Shown here piece after piece: positions 24,211 through 37,900 of a stretch of DNA of 64,000 nucleotides. Source of the DNA: Symbiodinium kawagutii (lineage: Eukaryota > Sar > Dinophyceae > Suessiales > Symbiodiniaceae); assembly GCA_009767595.1 (NCBI GenBank), contig VSDK01010461.1:417414-481413 (forward strand), in the 5' to 3' direction. The translations under genes and the position numbers were made by a program. Position 1 is the stretch's first letter; every line of letters begins with the position of its first letter. The notes beneath the pieces were generated by a model. It was not told where the DNA came from. It worked only from the letters and a program-made list of their open reading frames with translations, and ran no database searches.

Positions 24211-26634
24211 ATGTGATGTCTACACCCTGAGACTCCAAAAGAACATCTCCCCCATGGTTGAACACCACTAGCCAATACCAGGAATTGCAGTGTAACATAG
24301 TGCAATGAAGTAAGTTTCAATGCGTGGGCAGCATTGGTAATAGGTGACATCTTCCCGCTTTGATTGTGAAAAATCATGTAGGCACGTTTGTGTACACATG
24401 CTGCTGTTTTTATGCGCATGCCCTCAGATGCAAGGGATCTACAATCCTCCATTAGGGTCAGCAGCGGCATTTTCTAAAATGGGAAGGACAGCACCACTTC
24501 AGAACTTTTGGGAGGCTCATTTTTAGAACCCCTTAGTCGCCTCTTGAAAATGTTCATGGTCTAGGAAGATCTAGAAGAACTTGTGTAGCTGTAGCAAACC
24601 TAGCAAGGTGTTTGGTCAAGTTGCCGGCGCCGTTTCTAGCACATTGCTCTGGCTGGTTTAATTATTACCACTATCACCACACATACGAAACATTGAACTG
24701 AAACAAAGTTGGAGAATCAACCACACGTTTCATGTTTAACACAAGTGAGAAAATGTTCAAGTTTTGCTGAATTTGGACCATGGTTTGGATACCATTTGGT
24801 CAAGTCTGGGGGTTCTACAAGCGAACAGTTTTTTGATAGCATCGGATCCTAGAACTGTTTCCTTTCAACCTTCCAATTCCCAAGTACCCAAACTCGAGTC
24901 CGGCTGAAGAGAAATGATGAGACTCCACATGCAATTTTTGGGGCCGAAGCTTTTCATCCAAGACCCCTTTTGCTTAAAGGGTACATTTGTGCTTACTGAA
25001 AATGTTACAAGCAATTATTTGCCAATATTTGACACATGCTCACCTTTGATTGCGTGATGAACATGCAATAATTAAATTGAATGGAGCAGTATGAACATGT
25101 TTGCATAGCATCTGTGTTGCGGGTATGTTCGCTGTAAGATTCTCAGCTGTGAAGGTCACAACTTGGCAACTGGGTTTGCTGCTTTACGAGTGGCAGTTCC
25201 AAGCTATTCGTTCACATCCAGAAGTTAGTGAAGGTATAAAAATGGTAACCAATATAATTAGCCGCTAATGATGATCAGATACGCAGAAGCTACTCATAAA
25301 ATATGCAGAAAGTGAGTAATTAATTATGACATGCAGTAGCTGTAAGACATGCTAGAAACTAACTATGATTTTACAATTTTGCAGAAACTGATGATAAAAT
25401 ATTTGTAAACAATATATAAACCACTTTCATATCAAACTGAACCACAATTACACATAGCAGGGATTGATTAAGCAACATTTGAGAAGACTATGCACATAAA
25501 CCGTATAGAGTGTTTGTTTTTGGCAATGTTCCACATTTTTCCCCTTCCGTGTTTTGTCTCTAGCCCAGATCTCTTGTTTGCACGCCAAGCACTAAAAAAT
25601 TACAACGTATAACTGACAGGTACGTAGCTGATTTCTCCTTGCATGAGTGGACAAGCAATTGAGGCAAGGCATTTCTAAACTTCCTTGAATTGAGTTTACC
25701 AACAGATTTGTAGGTCAGGGTTGTGGGCCACCAAGCGATCATGGCCTCATGTTCCAGGTACTGGCAAGCCATGCAAGTGCCATGGCAGTGACGCTGTGAT
25801 GGGACATGGGATGGGTCGGAGCAAAGTGGATTCGTTGGCATCCTTAGTGGATGTTTGACTATGTTTTGTTACGGGGTATTCTCTGACTACTCATGCTTGC
25901 ACTACATTTTGGTGGGTCTTGGTGCTGGTTCCGGTTATGGGAGGCAGGAGTATAGGCACTCATTACCGAATCTTGGAAACCAAGTGATCAAAGTCCAGGT
26001 GGCCGAAGGAGCTTAGACTGCGAGAGCAAGCCACTTCTTGCACGGTGCTCAGGTAGCCGGACGCAGTACTTCCAAAAGACTGCACTTTTTGGTTGGAATA
26101 AATCATTGTAGTAAGTTGAAAGTTTGACTTCCAAAAAGGACTGATAACTTCAGGAAAGTTGCTGCTTGCTTCTTCTTTTATCATGGATCGATCTGAGAAT
26201 TTGACAGTGACTCCCAAATCTGCGCCTTGGCCGTGCTCACGATGGCTCTGACACTTTCAGTTTAGCAAAACAAAATGTATATAATTTGACTTTGGGACAT
26301 GTTGCGACCAGTAGAATATGTACTGTGCACTGTGCACCTGTGTGCACCTGCAACTGTATAGTCTATGTAGATTTTGCCAAAACATGTTGGGACAGGCAAG
26401 GGAAGATCAAAAGCACAATGGGTGGCTGTACAGTTCATGCTCCTCCAGCTTTCAACGGAGGCATGCAGATTCGGTAGGTAGAAGTCTCCCTCTCTGCAAA
26501 ATGACCAAGATGCACCCAGCACTTCTGGATTCTTATGAGCAGATGAATGCAGATCAGATGATCTCATATTCACATGAGTAGCCATGAGTAGCCATGAGTA
26601 TCCACTACCCATATCAGTAGCATGGATGATCTCA

Positions 26635-26683
26635 TCTTCCTCCAACTTCTTTGTCTCTTTGCACATGGGTCGCTGTTGTAGCC
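26635..26683 (+). promoter_or_regulatory. candidate spliced-leader acceptor for NAA30
   Basis: A pyrimidine-rich run (about 26635-26662) is followed by TTGTAG ending at 26681, two bases before the NAA30 ATG. Dinoflagellate mRNAs receive a trans-spliced leader at an AG upstream of the start codon. This is the best-placed AG, but its use is inferred. Confidence 0.4.
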
Positions 26684-28199
26684 ATGGCGTACCCGGCAGC
26701 GTCTGCAGAAGCTGCGCTTGAAACTCGCCCTGCCGAGCTACCAGAGATTCGCTTTGAGCAGTACCGGGATGAACGGGACATGCCAGGCCGCCTATTGAAC
26801 TCATTCGTCTGCAGTGAGGTAAAGGTTGCAGGTTACTGTTTTATATTGTATATATGTATATATATATATATATATGTATATTTACGAAACATGAGGGGGT
26901 ATGCAAGCAGCGGTGTGCAAATTGTGTTGGCACTCAAGCGTTCCATGCTTCTCAAATGGCACGAATCGGAAATCAATGCTTTTGAAGAACTCAACTACCC
27001 TAGATCAAAAGAATTCCCTTTTTGATGCTTGTGCTGTAGGCATTGTCAGCCTCATCGACAAAGACCTCTCAGAACCGTATTCTGTATTTACCTATAGGCA
27101 CCTTGGTCATTCCTTTGTACGCAGACTGTCCTAACGGAAGCGTTTGTCGCATTGAAAAACCATACACTACGGTTGAACACTCACATGGTGCTGGTGAAAC
27201 CTCCTGAGGTATTTCATCAACAACTGGCCCGATCTTTGCTTCATGACAATGCAAGGTGACAGATGTGTGGGAGCATCTTGGTGGACATTTAATTCCAACG
27301 GCATTGCAAGATACACACTGGTTCTCCAGAGTCCAAAGAGCTGGGGTTGGGCAGTGCTGAACGTACTGAGGCCATAATATGCAAGTTAGATATGCACCGT
27401 TGTCGGAAGACACATCGAGGCTCGGAAGAGAAGAAGTTCTTCTAATCAGAAAGTCTTTGGAATCATGGAATGTGTTGAGTTCGACGTCGTGAGATAAGTG
27501 TCCACCCTCCAAAGATTTGCAACATGCCTGGATCAAACATCTGCCCTTGTTCTACTGGTGTCAGCCTAGAATTGATGAAGGTTACATTGCCATGCTCGCG
27601 GTTGAGAAAGAGCTTCGAGGCAAACGAATAGGATCAAAGCTTGTCCAGCTTTGCTTGGACAGGATGAGGATCCTTGGCAACAACTTCGGTACTTGAATCA
27701 GATAAATCCTGTATGACTTGAAATCACATGCATTTACTTGAACATACCCTTGTGCTTTGCTGATCTACATTTTAGACCATGTTTGCCGGGCAAATGTTCA
27801 CTTTGTCAGAGATTGTCAGAGCAGTTAATTGCAGTTCAAGCTTCTGAACAAGGGAGTTGAATGCGGACGAGTGCGTGCTCGAGACGGAAGTCACAAACCA
27901 AGGGGCCTTGGGCTTGTACCGAGACTTGTAGGCATTCCAGCCTTTTAAGCAATTTGGGGCAGAAGAATCCGATACAGCTTGTGGTTGTCCCACCTTCGTA
28001 GTTGCCGATTTCTTCTCACTTTTGGTCTCAGGAAGCATGGGCTTCGTTAAAGAGAAACGGCTTCACAAGTACTACCTGAATGGCAACGATGCGATCTGGC
28101 AGCATTAGCGCAGCAAGTACACCAGCCTGATCAGCCTGTCATGAGGCCTTTCGTCTCAAGTATTTGTTCAAGCTGCCCGAAGGCACGGCCGACCCTTGA
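26684..28199 (+). CDS. NAA30: N-alpha-acetyltransferase 30, NatC catalytic subunit
   Basis: A GNAT-family enzyme that transfers acetyl from acetyl-CoA to nascent-protein N termini, typically Met followed by a hydrophobic residue, at the ribosome with NAA35 and NAA38. Exons: 26684-26786 (EQYRDERDMP), 27040-27097 (LIDKDLSEPYSVFTYR), 27209 to ~27267 (YFINNWPDLCFMTMQGDRCV), one unresolved piece, 27581-27662 (GYIAMLAVEKELRGKRIGSK), 27853-27927 (ADECVLETEVTNQGALGLY), 28036-28090 (MGFVKEKRLHKYYLNGND) and 28146-28199 (FRLKYLFKLPEGTADP, stop). RGKRIGS is the acetyl-CoA loop (R/QxxGxG/A class), and GFV..KRL.KYYLNG.DA.RLK is the NAA30 signature. Resolved junctions keep phase with donors GC, GC, GA, GT and GC. 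The ATG follows a short N-terminal extension (AYPAASAEAALE). The exon between CVGA and GYIAML is not certain. Confidence 0.93.
26855..26881. repeat. (TA)n microsatellite
   Basis: A TA-rich dinucleotide tract in intron 1 of NAA30. Confidence 0.8.
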
Positions 28200-28912
28200 A
28201 AGGATTGGGTGAGCGGATTTGCTTAGCGCTTTAGGATTTGATGACGTGCTGTTTGGAGCGTTTTCCTCACATTGGACCCATGACATCCCATGACATCCCA
28301 CGACATCCCATTACATCCACGTTCTTCATAGGCTTCAGCCGTGGTGCTGGCTGCCTGGGGCATCCGGCTGAAGCTTGGAAACCCGAGCTGCCGTGAGCTC
28401 GCCATGCTGCGTCCCAGACGACGAGTGGAGCGCGCATTGGAAAAAATCACGCGCGAAGATGGGGGTGGCGATGCAGATCCAAGTGGGAATGTTGATGAAC
28501 GTTGTCACCCTTGCCAGTAAATTATGTAAAGCTTTGAGTTTCAGGCTTGAAATTTGTCTGAGCGTAGCTGCAGCCTTGTTGTGTCCTTTGTAACATTTGT
28601 AAGCCCCTGGTGAGCTGTCAGATGTGGATGCACATCGATGTTTCATATCAGCATCATTCAGCGTCGTAGCCATGAACTTGCCATTGCCTAAGGTGTGCGG
28701 CTCTTTGAACGCTGATATCATCATCGAGTTGAAAACTTAGTGCGCACGCGGCATCACGCAGCACACCATTTGCTTCAGAAAGGCATAAGAATTCGATGCC
28801 GTTGGCCTGCATGTCATTGTATTTCCTTACTTGCACTCACTGGGCAAGAAGATTGAACAGATTGAAGTGGAATGTCCATCGCATGGCAGAGTTGATTTCT
28901 GGAGGATTTCAA
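28200..28912. other. spacer between NAA30 and sugar kinase
   Basis: Contains a 10-bp minisatellite and a GC-rich patch at about 28325-28495 with an ATG at 28404. The patch could hold the missing first exon of the sugar kinase, but no family motif is visible in any frame. Confidence 0.35.
28281..28320. repeat. 10-bp minisatellite, TGACATCCCA x4
   Basis: Four head-to-tail 10-bp units with one or two substitutions in the later copies. Confidence 0.85.
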
Positions 28913-31900
28913 GATTCCCGAAGAAGGGAGAGACACTGGGTACCAGAAGTGCGGCGCCTCAGCCATCACAGCTCGAACATCACTTCATATCATCATGGCA
29001 TTTGGCACACGAAATATTTCTCCATATTTCTCCCATTTTTTGGGCGTGAAACATGTTTAACTTCGGCTTCAAAGTGGCAAATGAGCACCGTGTGAACAGA
29101 ATGAATAGATTGGAATAGATTGGAATAGATGTGCATGGAGTAAGTGCGCGTAACTGCGCTAAATTACTTCCAGGTAGCCAAGTAGCACAAAATAGTTCAC
29201 TCAAACAACGCACACATCAAGTTAGCGTTTGTCATGTGAGCTGTCGTTTCTCGGCTGCGCAAGGTCCAGACACCGGCATTATGGTTCCTGGCGGCAAAGG
29301 CCAGTGGCTTCTTCATTCGGAAAAGCAGCGACCAATTGGCTGCAGCCTTTCCTGGATCTTGGGGCCCCCTATGGACGGACTGATGTGGTTTCGGGGCTGG
29401 TTTTGGCGAATGATGATTGATCATTTCTTTTTTACCGACAAGTTTCCGGGGTAAGACACCACAAAGACGTGCCATGTTTGCTTACTTTTCTTGTGCCGCT
29501 ACTTGACAGGTGCCAATCAAGCTGTTGCAGCAGCCAGACTCAGTGTTGGAAGCGGTCGCAAGGCACCGGTGTAATTGCCACGTTTGAATTGTGGGCAAAA
29601 CATGTAGTTTCTGATCACCCCGTGGGCCGTCCTGATTCCCCCTGCTGCTTCCGGATTTGGCCTCGTTGTAACCCTGCTTGAATCCACTAGGCCGAATTCG
29701 TCTGCCAGTTTGGCAATGCCATCAGCTCAGCAAAAAGTCGCAGCCAAGCTGAGCTTTCCAGACTCACAACTGGAAGTCCTTGGTTGGAAGTGCTCCCACC
29801 AGGATTCACATGCCAGCAAGCTGGAGCAGGTCCTCTTGGAGACTTGGCACATGGTACATCCAAGATCTTGCGGATCTCCAGAAAGTAGCGGTGAAACTTG
29901 GGAACGGGCATTTTTTGCACATAATATTTGATCTATTTGTTGGGCAAAGCTGAGCTGCCAAGCTGAATTTCTTCAAGGACAATGGTGTGGACGTCAAGGG
30001 GTCTGGTCGGGCAGACAAGCCGTGCGGTGCTTGAAGTGGAACGCAGTTGATGTATTTGACGCAGTGCGGCTTGGGACAACCAGTGGTGCAAATTCAGACC
30101 AAGAGGTCAGGGCAAGCATTTATTTTTTTGGAAGAGGACGGCCCCAACCTCAGTTTAAAGTAGCGCTTGCTTCTTGTTCAGAGGATCACAGCTTGTTCAT
30201 ACTTTCTCATGCTTCTTCGGCAGTCAGTGCTGAAGGTTTGCAGGGGGCCTGTAGACTAAAGCATCATCAGAGTTCTTTCTACTGGGCTGGGTCGCATAGA
30301 GCAAGTTCAAGTTCCCTGTTTTCCCAGTTTTGCCTCCAGCTGGTAATGATTGTAATACAATTTCCGTATACATAGTTGCTATAGTTGGTTTCAGTATTAC
30401 AGATATTACAGTGCACATGAATTTGCTATAACCATTTCAGTTTACAATTTGATATATAGCAATTATGTACACTGAAATTTCGTACACTGAAATTTCGTAC
30501 GAAAATCAACCACCCATAAGTGCTATAATTGATTTTCGTATTTTTTGTTTCGTTGGGGTGGTCTTGTGTCCAGAATTTAGAGGGCTGAAACCTGTCCAGG
30601 TTCCAACTCGATCCTGATCGTCGGTGGGTCCAACGTGGCCTGGCCCAAAGAGGTGAGTGGCTTTGCAAGGCCCAGATCTGAGAGCTACAAATGGGGTTGG
30701 TGCTTGTAATCGTGGGTAATGGTAATGATAGCTCTAAATATATATATATATATTTTTTGTGTGTATAAATATATATAGTGTAGTAGGAAGTGATTTTTGA
30801 AGGGATGGTTCAAAAAACCAACCAGAAGTTCGTTGGCCTTAGCGTTTTACAATCTTTGCACATCTTTTCCCGCGAATCTCGCTTCAAAGATGCAGCTTTG
30901 GACAGGCAGATTCGCGGTGCTAGTGCTGTGCTTTTGCAGCGTGAGATCCCGGAGTATATCAATGAGGTGGGGCCATGATGGGGCATGGCCCCCAAGGTAG
31001 AAATCATCACGCCACTGATGTTCCAATCTGGCTGTGGATCAGTTCACCACGTACCCCTGGTTCCCCATCATTATCCATTGTTTTCCCTATAGTTTGTTGG
31101 TGAACTTATCCACCATGAAATCGATTGTTCAACTGCTCGACCCATTGCCATATTGTTGGTACATCCACCACTATTGTTGCTAATCATCCCCTATCATTAA
31201 CCAGCTAAATAGATGCTAATCATTAACCACTATTGTTGCTAATCATTAACCATATTGTTGGTACATCCACCAGCTAAACCAGCTATTTTGTTGGTTAACT
31301 GCTTGACCCATATCCCCTAACCGCGATGGTGCCCCCGTGAGGCAGTGGCCCAGGTCGCCTTCGAGGCAGGTGTGAGGCACCCAGGGAGCACGTAAAGCAC
31401 CAGGTGTCAACATCGGCATAGCAGCGTGGCATGGCGGTAGCTGCTTCATTTTTTCATGTTTCCAATGTGGTTTGAAAAATATGTGCAATTTCCTTAATGT
31501 TTGTTTCATATGGTTTTAAAAACTTTCATGTCACGTTTCACTTTGAATCTGAGTCATGTTGCGTATTTGCGTCTCATGTATTTTCACAAGTTGTCATTTC
31601 TGAAGTTGTTTCTCAGGTGCCAGTGATTCAGGACGTTGGTGGTGAGGAGCGCTCCTTCTCCGACGCGTTTGACTCTCAGACTTGTGAATTCATGGCCGCT
31701 GGGCGCTTGTTATTCGAAGGAGCGGTGGCAGGGGAAAGATACCCATGGAAAGAACTACGCCAGGGTACAACAAGAGTGGATTGTTTCATGTTGTTTTTCC
31801 GTTTCTCAAAAATGAATTGGATCATTCTTTCATGTTGTTATCCGTTTCTCTTTGAACTCCATCATTTTGTTCCTGGACTTTCCAAGTTTTTGTGTCCGAA

Positions 31901-34900
31901 TTTGCTCAAGGCAACTCCGGAGGCTGGACTGATCCAAACTAGGGATATGATTCATATGATATGAAGGTTACGCGGTGCTTTGTGCCTCCTGAAAATTGAT
32001 GCAGCATGATGCATTCTTGGAGTTGGAAGTTTTTTGCAGTAAGTGCTTGCTACAGTCCGTTCACATAATCAAATCTCAGCGCTGTGCCAGGTTGACCTAC
32101 ATTTGTCCAAACGAGTCTTTGCCTCGAAGTGTTTCGGATGCTACTCACAGGATCTCACAGACCTTTCTCTTTTGGAAATGTTTTTCTTGCTGATGGCTTT
32201 TCAGAGGGTTTTTTTCCTAGCCATAGGCTGGTTTTTCCCTCCATGATTCCCGTCCAAGAGGGACTGGATCACAAGGTATTACAGGAATTATAGGGCACCC
32301 TTCGTTGCAGAAAAGCATTGAGGACAGGCCGGAAGAACATTCAGAAAGCTGGCAATAAGTCTTTTGACAGCGCCACACCAAGGACTGAGCTGGAGNNNNN
32401 NNNNNGACAGGAATGCCCACAGCCGCGGTCTTGGAGTCCTTGGTGCTCTCTTTGTGACTGACTTTTTTGAGACCAAGGATTCGGAAGAGAAAGTGGCAGA
32501 TGACTTGGTTGACATCTTTGCCTGTGCTGAAACTTTTTGCGTGCAGATCTCTTTTGCTTTCCAGGGCTGGGGAAAAAAGGCTAAGACGCCATAAGACACC
32601 TATGAGTTTCCTCTGGGACACGATGAAGATCATTATGACACATCCCCAAGCTTACACTTTCGGGGCCAGTCAAGCAGCAGGGGCCCATTGCTTCAGGTTG
32701 CAGCGGCCAGGACATTCTACGACATGTGGTTTTCACGATGTCGAGCGACACTCTGATAGTGCAAAATGCAGCAATGGTGATCATGGTGGCAATCGACGTT
32801 TGAGTTGGTCGCAAGGACCCTTCAAAAGAAAGGCGTCAAGAATGTGCTGTGCACACTGGGCCTGAAGCTTTGAGCGCCAACGATCAGCTTGCCCGAATAT
32901 TTGGTAGCTCATAGATGGCAACATATTTTGTGTTTGTGAGTTTGCATATGTGAGTGTGGGCCTCTCTCTCTTTGTTTTTTCCTCTCGCACCTTGCAACTA
33001 ACGATGGCAATGTTGTTTTCTTGTCCATTTTGCTCAGAGAATTTTGAGGCCACTTGGCACATGTATTTCAACCACTGCCTTGTTCTACTCAGCTTGGAAA
33101 TGTGGTGCTGAACTCATACTGAACTTTGCTTGGCGTAGACATTTCCTGTCTCAAGAGCAGGGAGTGAACCTGCCAGCGAATAGTTGGGAACACTGGTTGC
33201 TGGGTACCGCTAGTTGCGGCCAAATTCGGAATCATGCCGCAAGATTCTCTGGACTGGGAGTTGTCAATTGTATACTGGGAGTTTCCTGTAAACATCTTGC
33301 CGAGCAAAGGGCAAGAACAGATGAGCCCTTGAGTCAACGTGGATGGGAATCGGCATGAATTGACGGTCATTGACAATCCATGGTTGGTCTTGCAGCTGCA
33401 TTTATGAACGGCTCTTTCCTTGTTTTACTTGTGTTCATTTGCTTCTAACCGTTAGTGCTTTGGTGATGCATGCGGCAGGACTCGCAGATGGCCAACAAGC
33501 AGGGCAAAGGAATCGAGGATTGGTAAACGTCATAGATTCAACAGCACTTCCTTGGCCTAGGCCCCTTTCTAGCGACAGGCCATAGGCTTTATGCCGTGGA
33601 CACCCATGGACATCATGCGTTACATCATGCGTTGCAGCGGATTCGGATTGCTTATGAATGCATAGGGGCGTGCTCAAGGATTTTTTCATGCTCCACCAGG
33701 ACGAGGATGAACCGGCAACGCAAGCCTTGGACGAAGATGATGTTGTCATCATGCGAACTTATGGCCGTGGATCTCAGTCTGTCAAGTTCATGCATGACTG
33801 TGCTTTTGGTCTTGCGTTCAGACATGGGCACAGTACCTGAGGCGTTGGTCCTTACGTGGAACCGATCAAAGTAGCAGAGTGCCTAGGCAGCATTGCAACA
33901 AGTTTTGTGCAGCTTGACGTGGTCTAAATTAATTGGAAATGGAGGTGTTTCTTGCCACACAAGGTTTTTACATGCATTTACTTGCTGTGCAGTTCGAAGG
34001 GGTTATTTCGTTTCTGAAGTGGATTGACGGCCCACTGAGGAAAGAGGCTAAGGAGTACATCAGCAAGATCAACAAACTCATCGGCGTCAAAGAACCTTGG
34101 CACGGCTCTCTCGGAAGGAGGAATGACACACGCGGTGAGGATACCCAGTCAGTCATCAGACACTGACTCCTCGTAAACTAAAAGGTGGACCTGCACCAGG
34201 ATGGGGCCAAGTGCTGGTCAAACACCTGCTCATTGTGCAAATGGATGCAATGTCAACCACTGGGAGGCTTGCTTTGGGATGCCTTTGTCAATTTTGTCAT
34301 GTAGTGTCAATGCATCATGTATTATGATTATTATGAACCGCTAGATGCACCACACAGCTATGATGGATTGTATTTGTGTGCGTGATGTGTATCTCGCGAT
34401 GATACTGACACAACATACATAGCACATAAGATTGCCTTTGGAATAACAGAAGAAAACAGCACAATCGGGATGACCTTTGGGATCCATTTCTATTCAACTC
34501 AGAAGGGGAAGGTGGCTCAATGGCTCAAGGTTTGGCATGCAGTGTTTCCCAGTCTATGGAAAGAACAGTACTTGAGCTGTGCTAAGAGGCGTTCGACAGA
34601 GCCTTGAACCTCCCATTCTGTAGTTCTTCTGCCTAAGGACGTGCTATGCAATGTGTTTCTGATGAATTCTTGCTAGCTAGGTCAAAGCTTACATTCCATA
34701 AGGACTATATATGACTATATCCTTCCAGTTGCCGTACCCTAATGCTTGATGTGTGGTCTGATGTTTTATAGAATCACCAGCTTTCCAGTTTAATCCCGAG
34801 GGGGATCATATGCTCACACACACCAGTATGCTCTATATTTGTGATTATGCATGATGTATAGCCAGGTGCGCGTGCTGTTGCGTAGCTATTAGCAGCGGCC

Positions 34901-37900
34901 TGCGATCAAACGCTGATTCAATGTGCTTCCCAGAGTACCGAGGAGTCGGACACGGGGCTGGCACCACCGAGCCAATGGGACTTGGAAGGCGACAAACAAA
35001 TGATGAAGCAGGACTGCCGACATTTGCCGACCGCCCAGATCAGCCAACAGTCGTACTCCCGGGCACTTCCGTGCAAGATCTGGGATAAAATGCTGAACCA
35101 GATGCTAGCATGGCAAGAGTCGAACCAAGTTGACCTTGCTGGTTGTGTTTGAAGTGCTCGATGTCCGGATCAAAACCTGCACTGTGTAGCAAAGCCCATG
35201 CTGGTTCCCAGTCCAGGAGCAGGCCCTGCAGGTCGCACGAGTCACCAAGATCATCGATCCTGGAACTGATGATACCAAGCACCCGTGCAGCAAGCACTGG
35301 CCAAAATGGCGATGGGTCAATATTAACCAACCAACTAATGGGAGATTTCCACCAACAATAATAAGGGAGGGAAACAATGGTTAATGGAGGGGGAACCAGG
35401 GGTACAGGGTTTTGACCCACTGCCAAATATTGATCCAGTTTACCCAATTTTGGATGCTGCTGATGCTGTTGGCGGGGTACAGATCACATCAAAACAAGAC
35501 GTGGGAGCTACTGACGCCTCAACACAGAAGAGTGAGAGAACAATAGCAAATATAGCAACAATATGGAAACACGCACAAGTGCATAAGATTTTGAAAAGAT
35601 ACGCCACACGGGCTTCACCTCAACGGTTGGCTGTTTTTTGGAGAACAGTTTCTGCATGTCTCAGCCATTTGTGCAATTGCAAGTGTAGCAGTTCCAAGGT
35701 ATGTCATCAAGATTCGAGAGTTTGCGAAGTTTGTGGTCGGCTTGGGTGAGAAAGTGTCTGCAACGGATATCGAAGAGAGCATGCGGGTCGGCGTAGACAC
35801 ATCCCATGGTGGGAAGCAGCTTAGCCTTATTTTTGGCTGGCACCAGAGGGGACAACGCTGATATAGGCAGCATGATGTGTGTTGCACCATGTTGTACCAT
35901 GTGGTGGCGTTTTGGATTCACACAGTGCGACGTCCAAACAGGCCATTACTCAGAGGTGTGGCAGATGAGGTTTCAGTGGTGGATTCTTTTGCGCTAGATC
36001 ACGCTATGTGAATTACTGAGTCTGGCAAATTCCATTTTGCAAAATCTCAGAGCATGTATGATATGATGCTATATATATGTTGCGTTTGTATGAATCATTT
36101 CGTAGTCATGGTCAAATGATGTCAGATTCAAACAGATATTGAGCTGCTTTGATTCTTAATTGTTGATTTTGATATATTTTGGTATTAAAATGCTCATTCA
36201 GAGCTGCTCTTGTCTTCCAGTGTTCCCCTAGGTACCGGATCCAGATCCCACTGCCACCGAAGATCGACCCCAGTGTCACCATGATGACCGTGGAGGCCAG
36301 CGCCAGGCGCCAGTGCCACCGCCGCGCCGGTGGGAGTCGACCGCCGCGGCCCAGGAGAAGCCCGACGTCACCTACAACGACGTGGGCGGCGCCAAGGAGC
36401 AGTTGGAACGCCTGCGCGAGGCGAGGAAACGGTGGAAAAGAGTGGAAAGCTGTGCGCATGTAAGATGCATTCTATAAGAAAATTAAATATTTTTTAGCAA
36501 ATATATAAATATAAATAAATAGATATATATATATATTATAATTATACATGTATTTATTTTTGTGTGTACATATGTATTTTCATATACATACGTATCTCTA
36601 TATCTATATTGTGTGTGTGCGTGTTTATGAAAGCATGATATAGAGGGATGGAGCGGAATGATAGCAGTGAGGTACGGTATAGGTTTGAGATATTTCTATT
36701 GCATAGATACCAAAGTGTTGGAGATGCAAATATGCAAGCCCCGCCAGATTATGCCTGAGCACTGGTAGCAAGCATTATCAAAACAGAGTGTTGTCAGAAA
36801 GTGTCACAGGTTTTCCGAGGCTTTTGTTCGGCTTGTCTCGAGGTCATGGATGGTGGTGGTCTTGGTAAGTCATGGTGTGGGTATGTGTTGGTCATGGTAA
36901 ACAGACGAATGGTTATGTGTACATCACAGGTGCTGTGTCGCATCGTTGTGCTTCGGCCCAAGCAACGCACAGAGCTGCGCAGCTCCAAGTTTTGAGTTTT
37001 GAAGCTCCTTTGGGGCTCCGAGAAAAGTCTCGGTGAGCCCCATGCGGTACCTTCTGAGCGTCCTTTTCAGCCTCCTCTGGGTGGCCATTTGTGCAGCACA
37101 AACCACGGATGGGGGACGTGGTGAGCTACCCGGAATGAGGAAAGACATTTTCGACCAGATGAAGGATGCCAAGAACAAAGGACCGAAACATGTCAGAATG
37201 CAACACATACACAATCAAATGGCATAATTACATGGTGTACACATTTGTTGTTTTGAGCGTCTCTCTTGAGTTCGTGCAACAACAGGTTTTATCCATAGAT
37301 CCCCTCAGGACCAACCGGGCAGACAGCAAAACGGCCAGAATGCCCGAAGAGTGATCAGCTTTCGCCCTTCAGAGCCTTTTGCATTGTGAAAGGTGAGATT
37401 TATGCGACTCGGCGCAGCAGAGTTGTCACTGAGATCTATCAGGAAAAAATTGAATACTTCTGAAAATATCTTGCTTTGATTTGTCGGCAGCTTCCTCAGA
37501 TTGGAAAATGCCACGATATGCCCATTGACATCAAGCATCATCAAGCTAATTAAGTGACTGGATATGTATCATGATCCCTCAAGCTGATGCAGTTGCGAAA
37601 GGTCAAGATCAACGACACCGAAGAGAAGTGCCGAAGGATCGTCAGCATAGGTGAGATTGTGGGAACACCCACGAACCTGCGCACATGCAGATACAGAGAG
37701 GGAGAGCTAGATATATGTATGCGGCACGATGCGGTACACGCACACACGTTTGATACAGCCACATAGGTCGATGATGAAGGAATCTGCAATATTCCACAAC
37801 AGGATGATAGCAATGAACAAGAGGAAAATTGAGTTTATAGTCCAGGACATTGATGGATGGGGACTGGGGCAGGAACAGAGGTTGACCCATGATCGCAGAT

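Larger units (their letters stand above)
21661..26634. other. 5-kb interval between channel copy 2 and NAA30, no confident gene
   Basis: No protein family is recognised. A stretch at 21951-22060 following an AG is open (QDPQTLEGPRSLPPGARRHA) and could be a last exon of channel copy 2. A TIR element, AT microsatellites and two 10-bp minisatellites are listed separately. From about 24540 to 26200 the DNA is AT-rich and intron-like, with only short ORFs. Confidence 0.4.

Noticed and set aside
26262..26804. 180-residue ORF on the - strand
   Set aside because: It lies antisense to NAA30 exon 1 and its upstream region, has no family features and ends at no conserved feature. NAA30 on the + strand explains the open reading.
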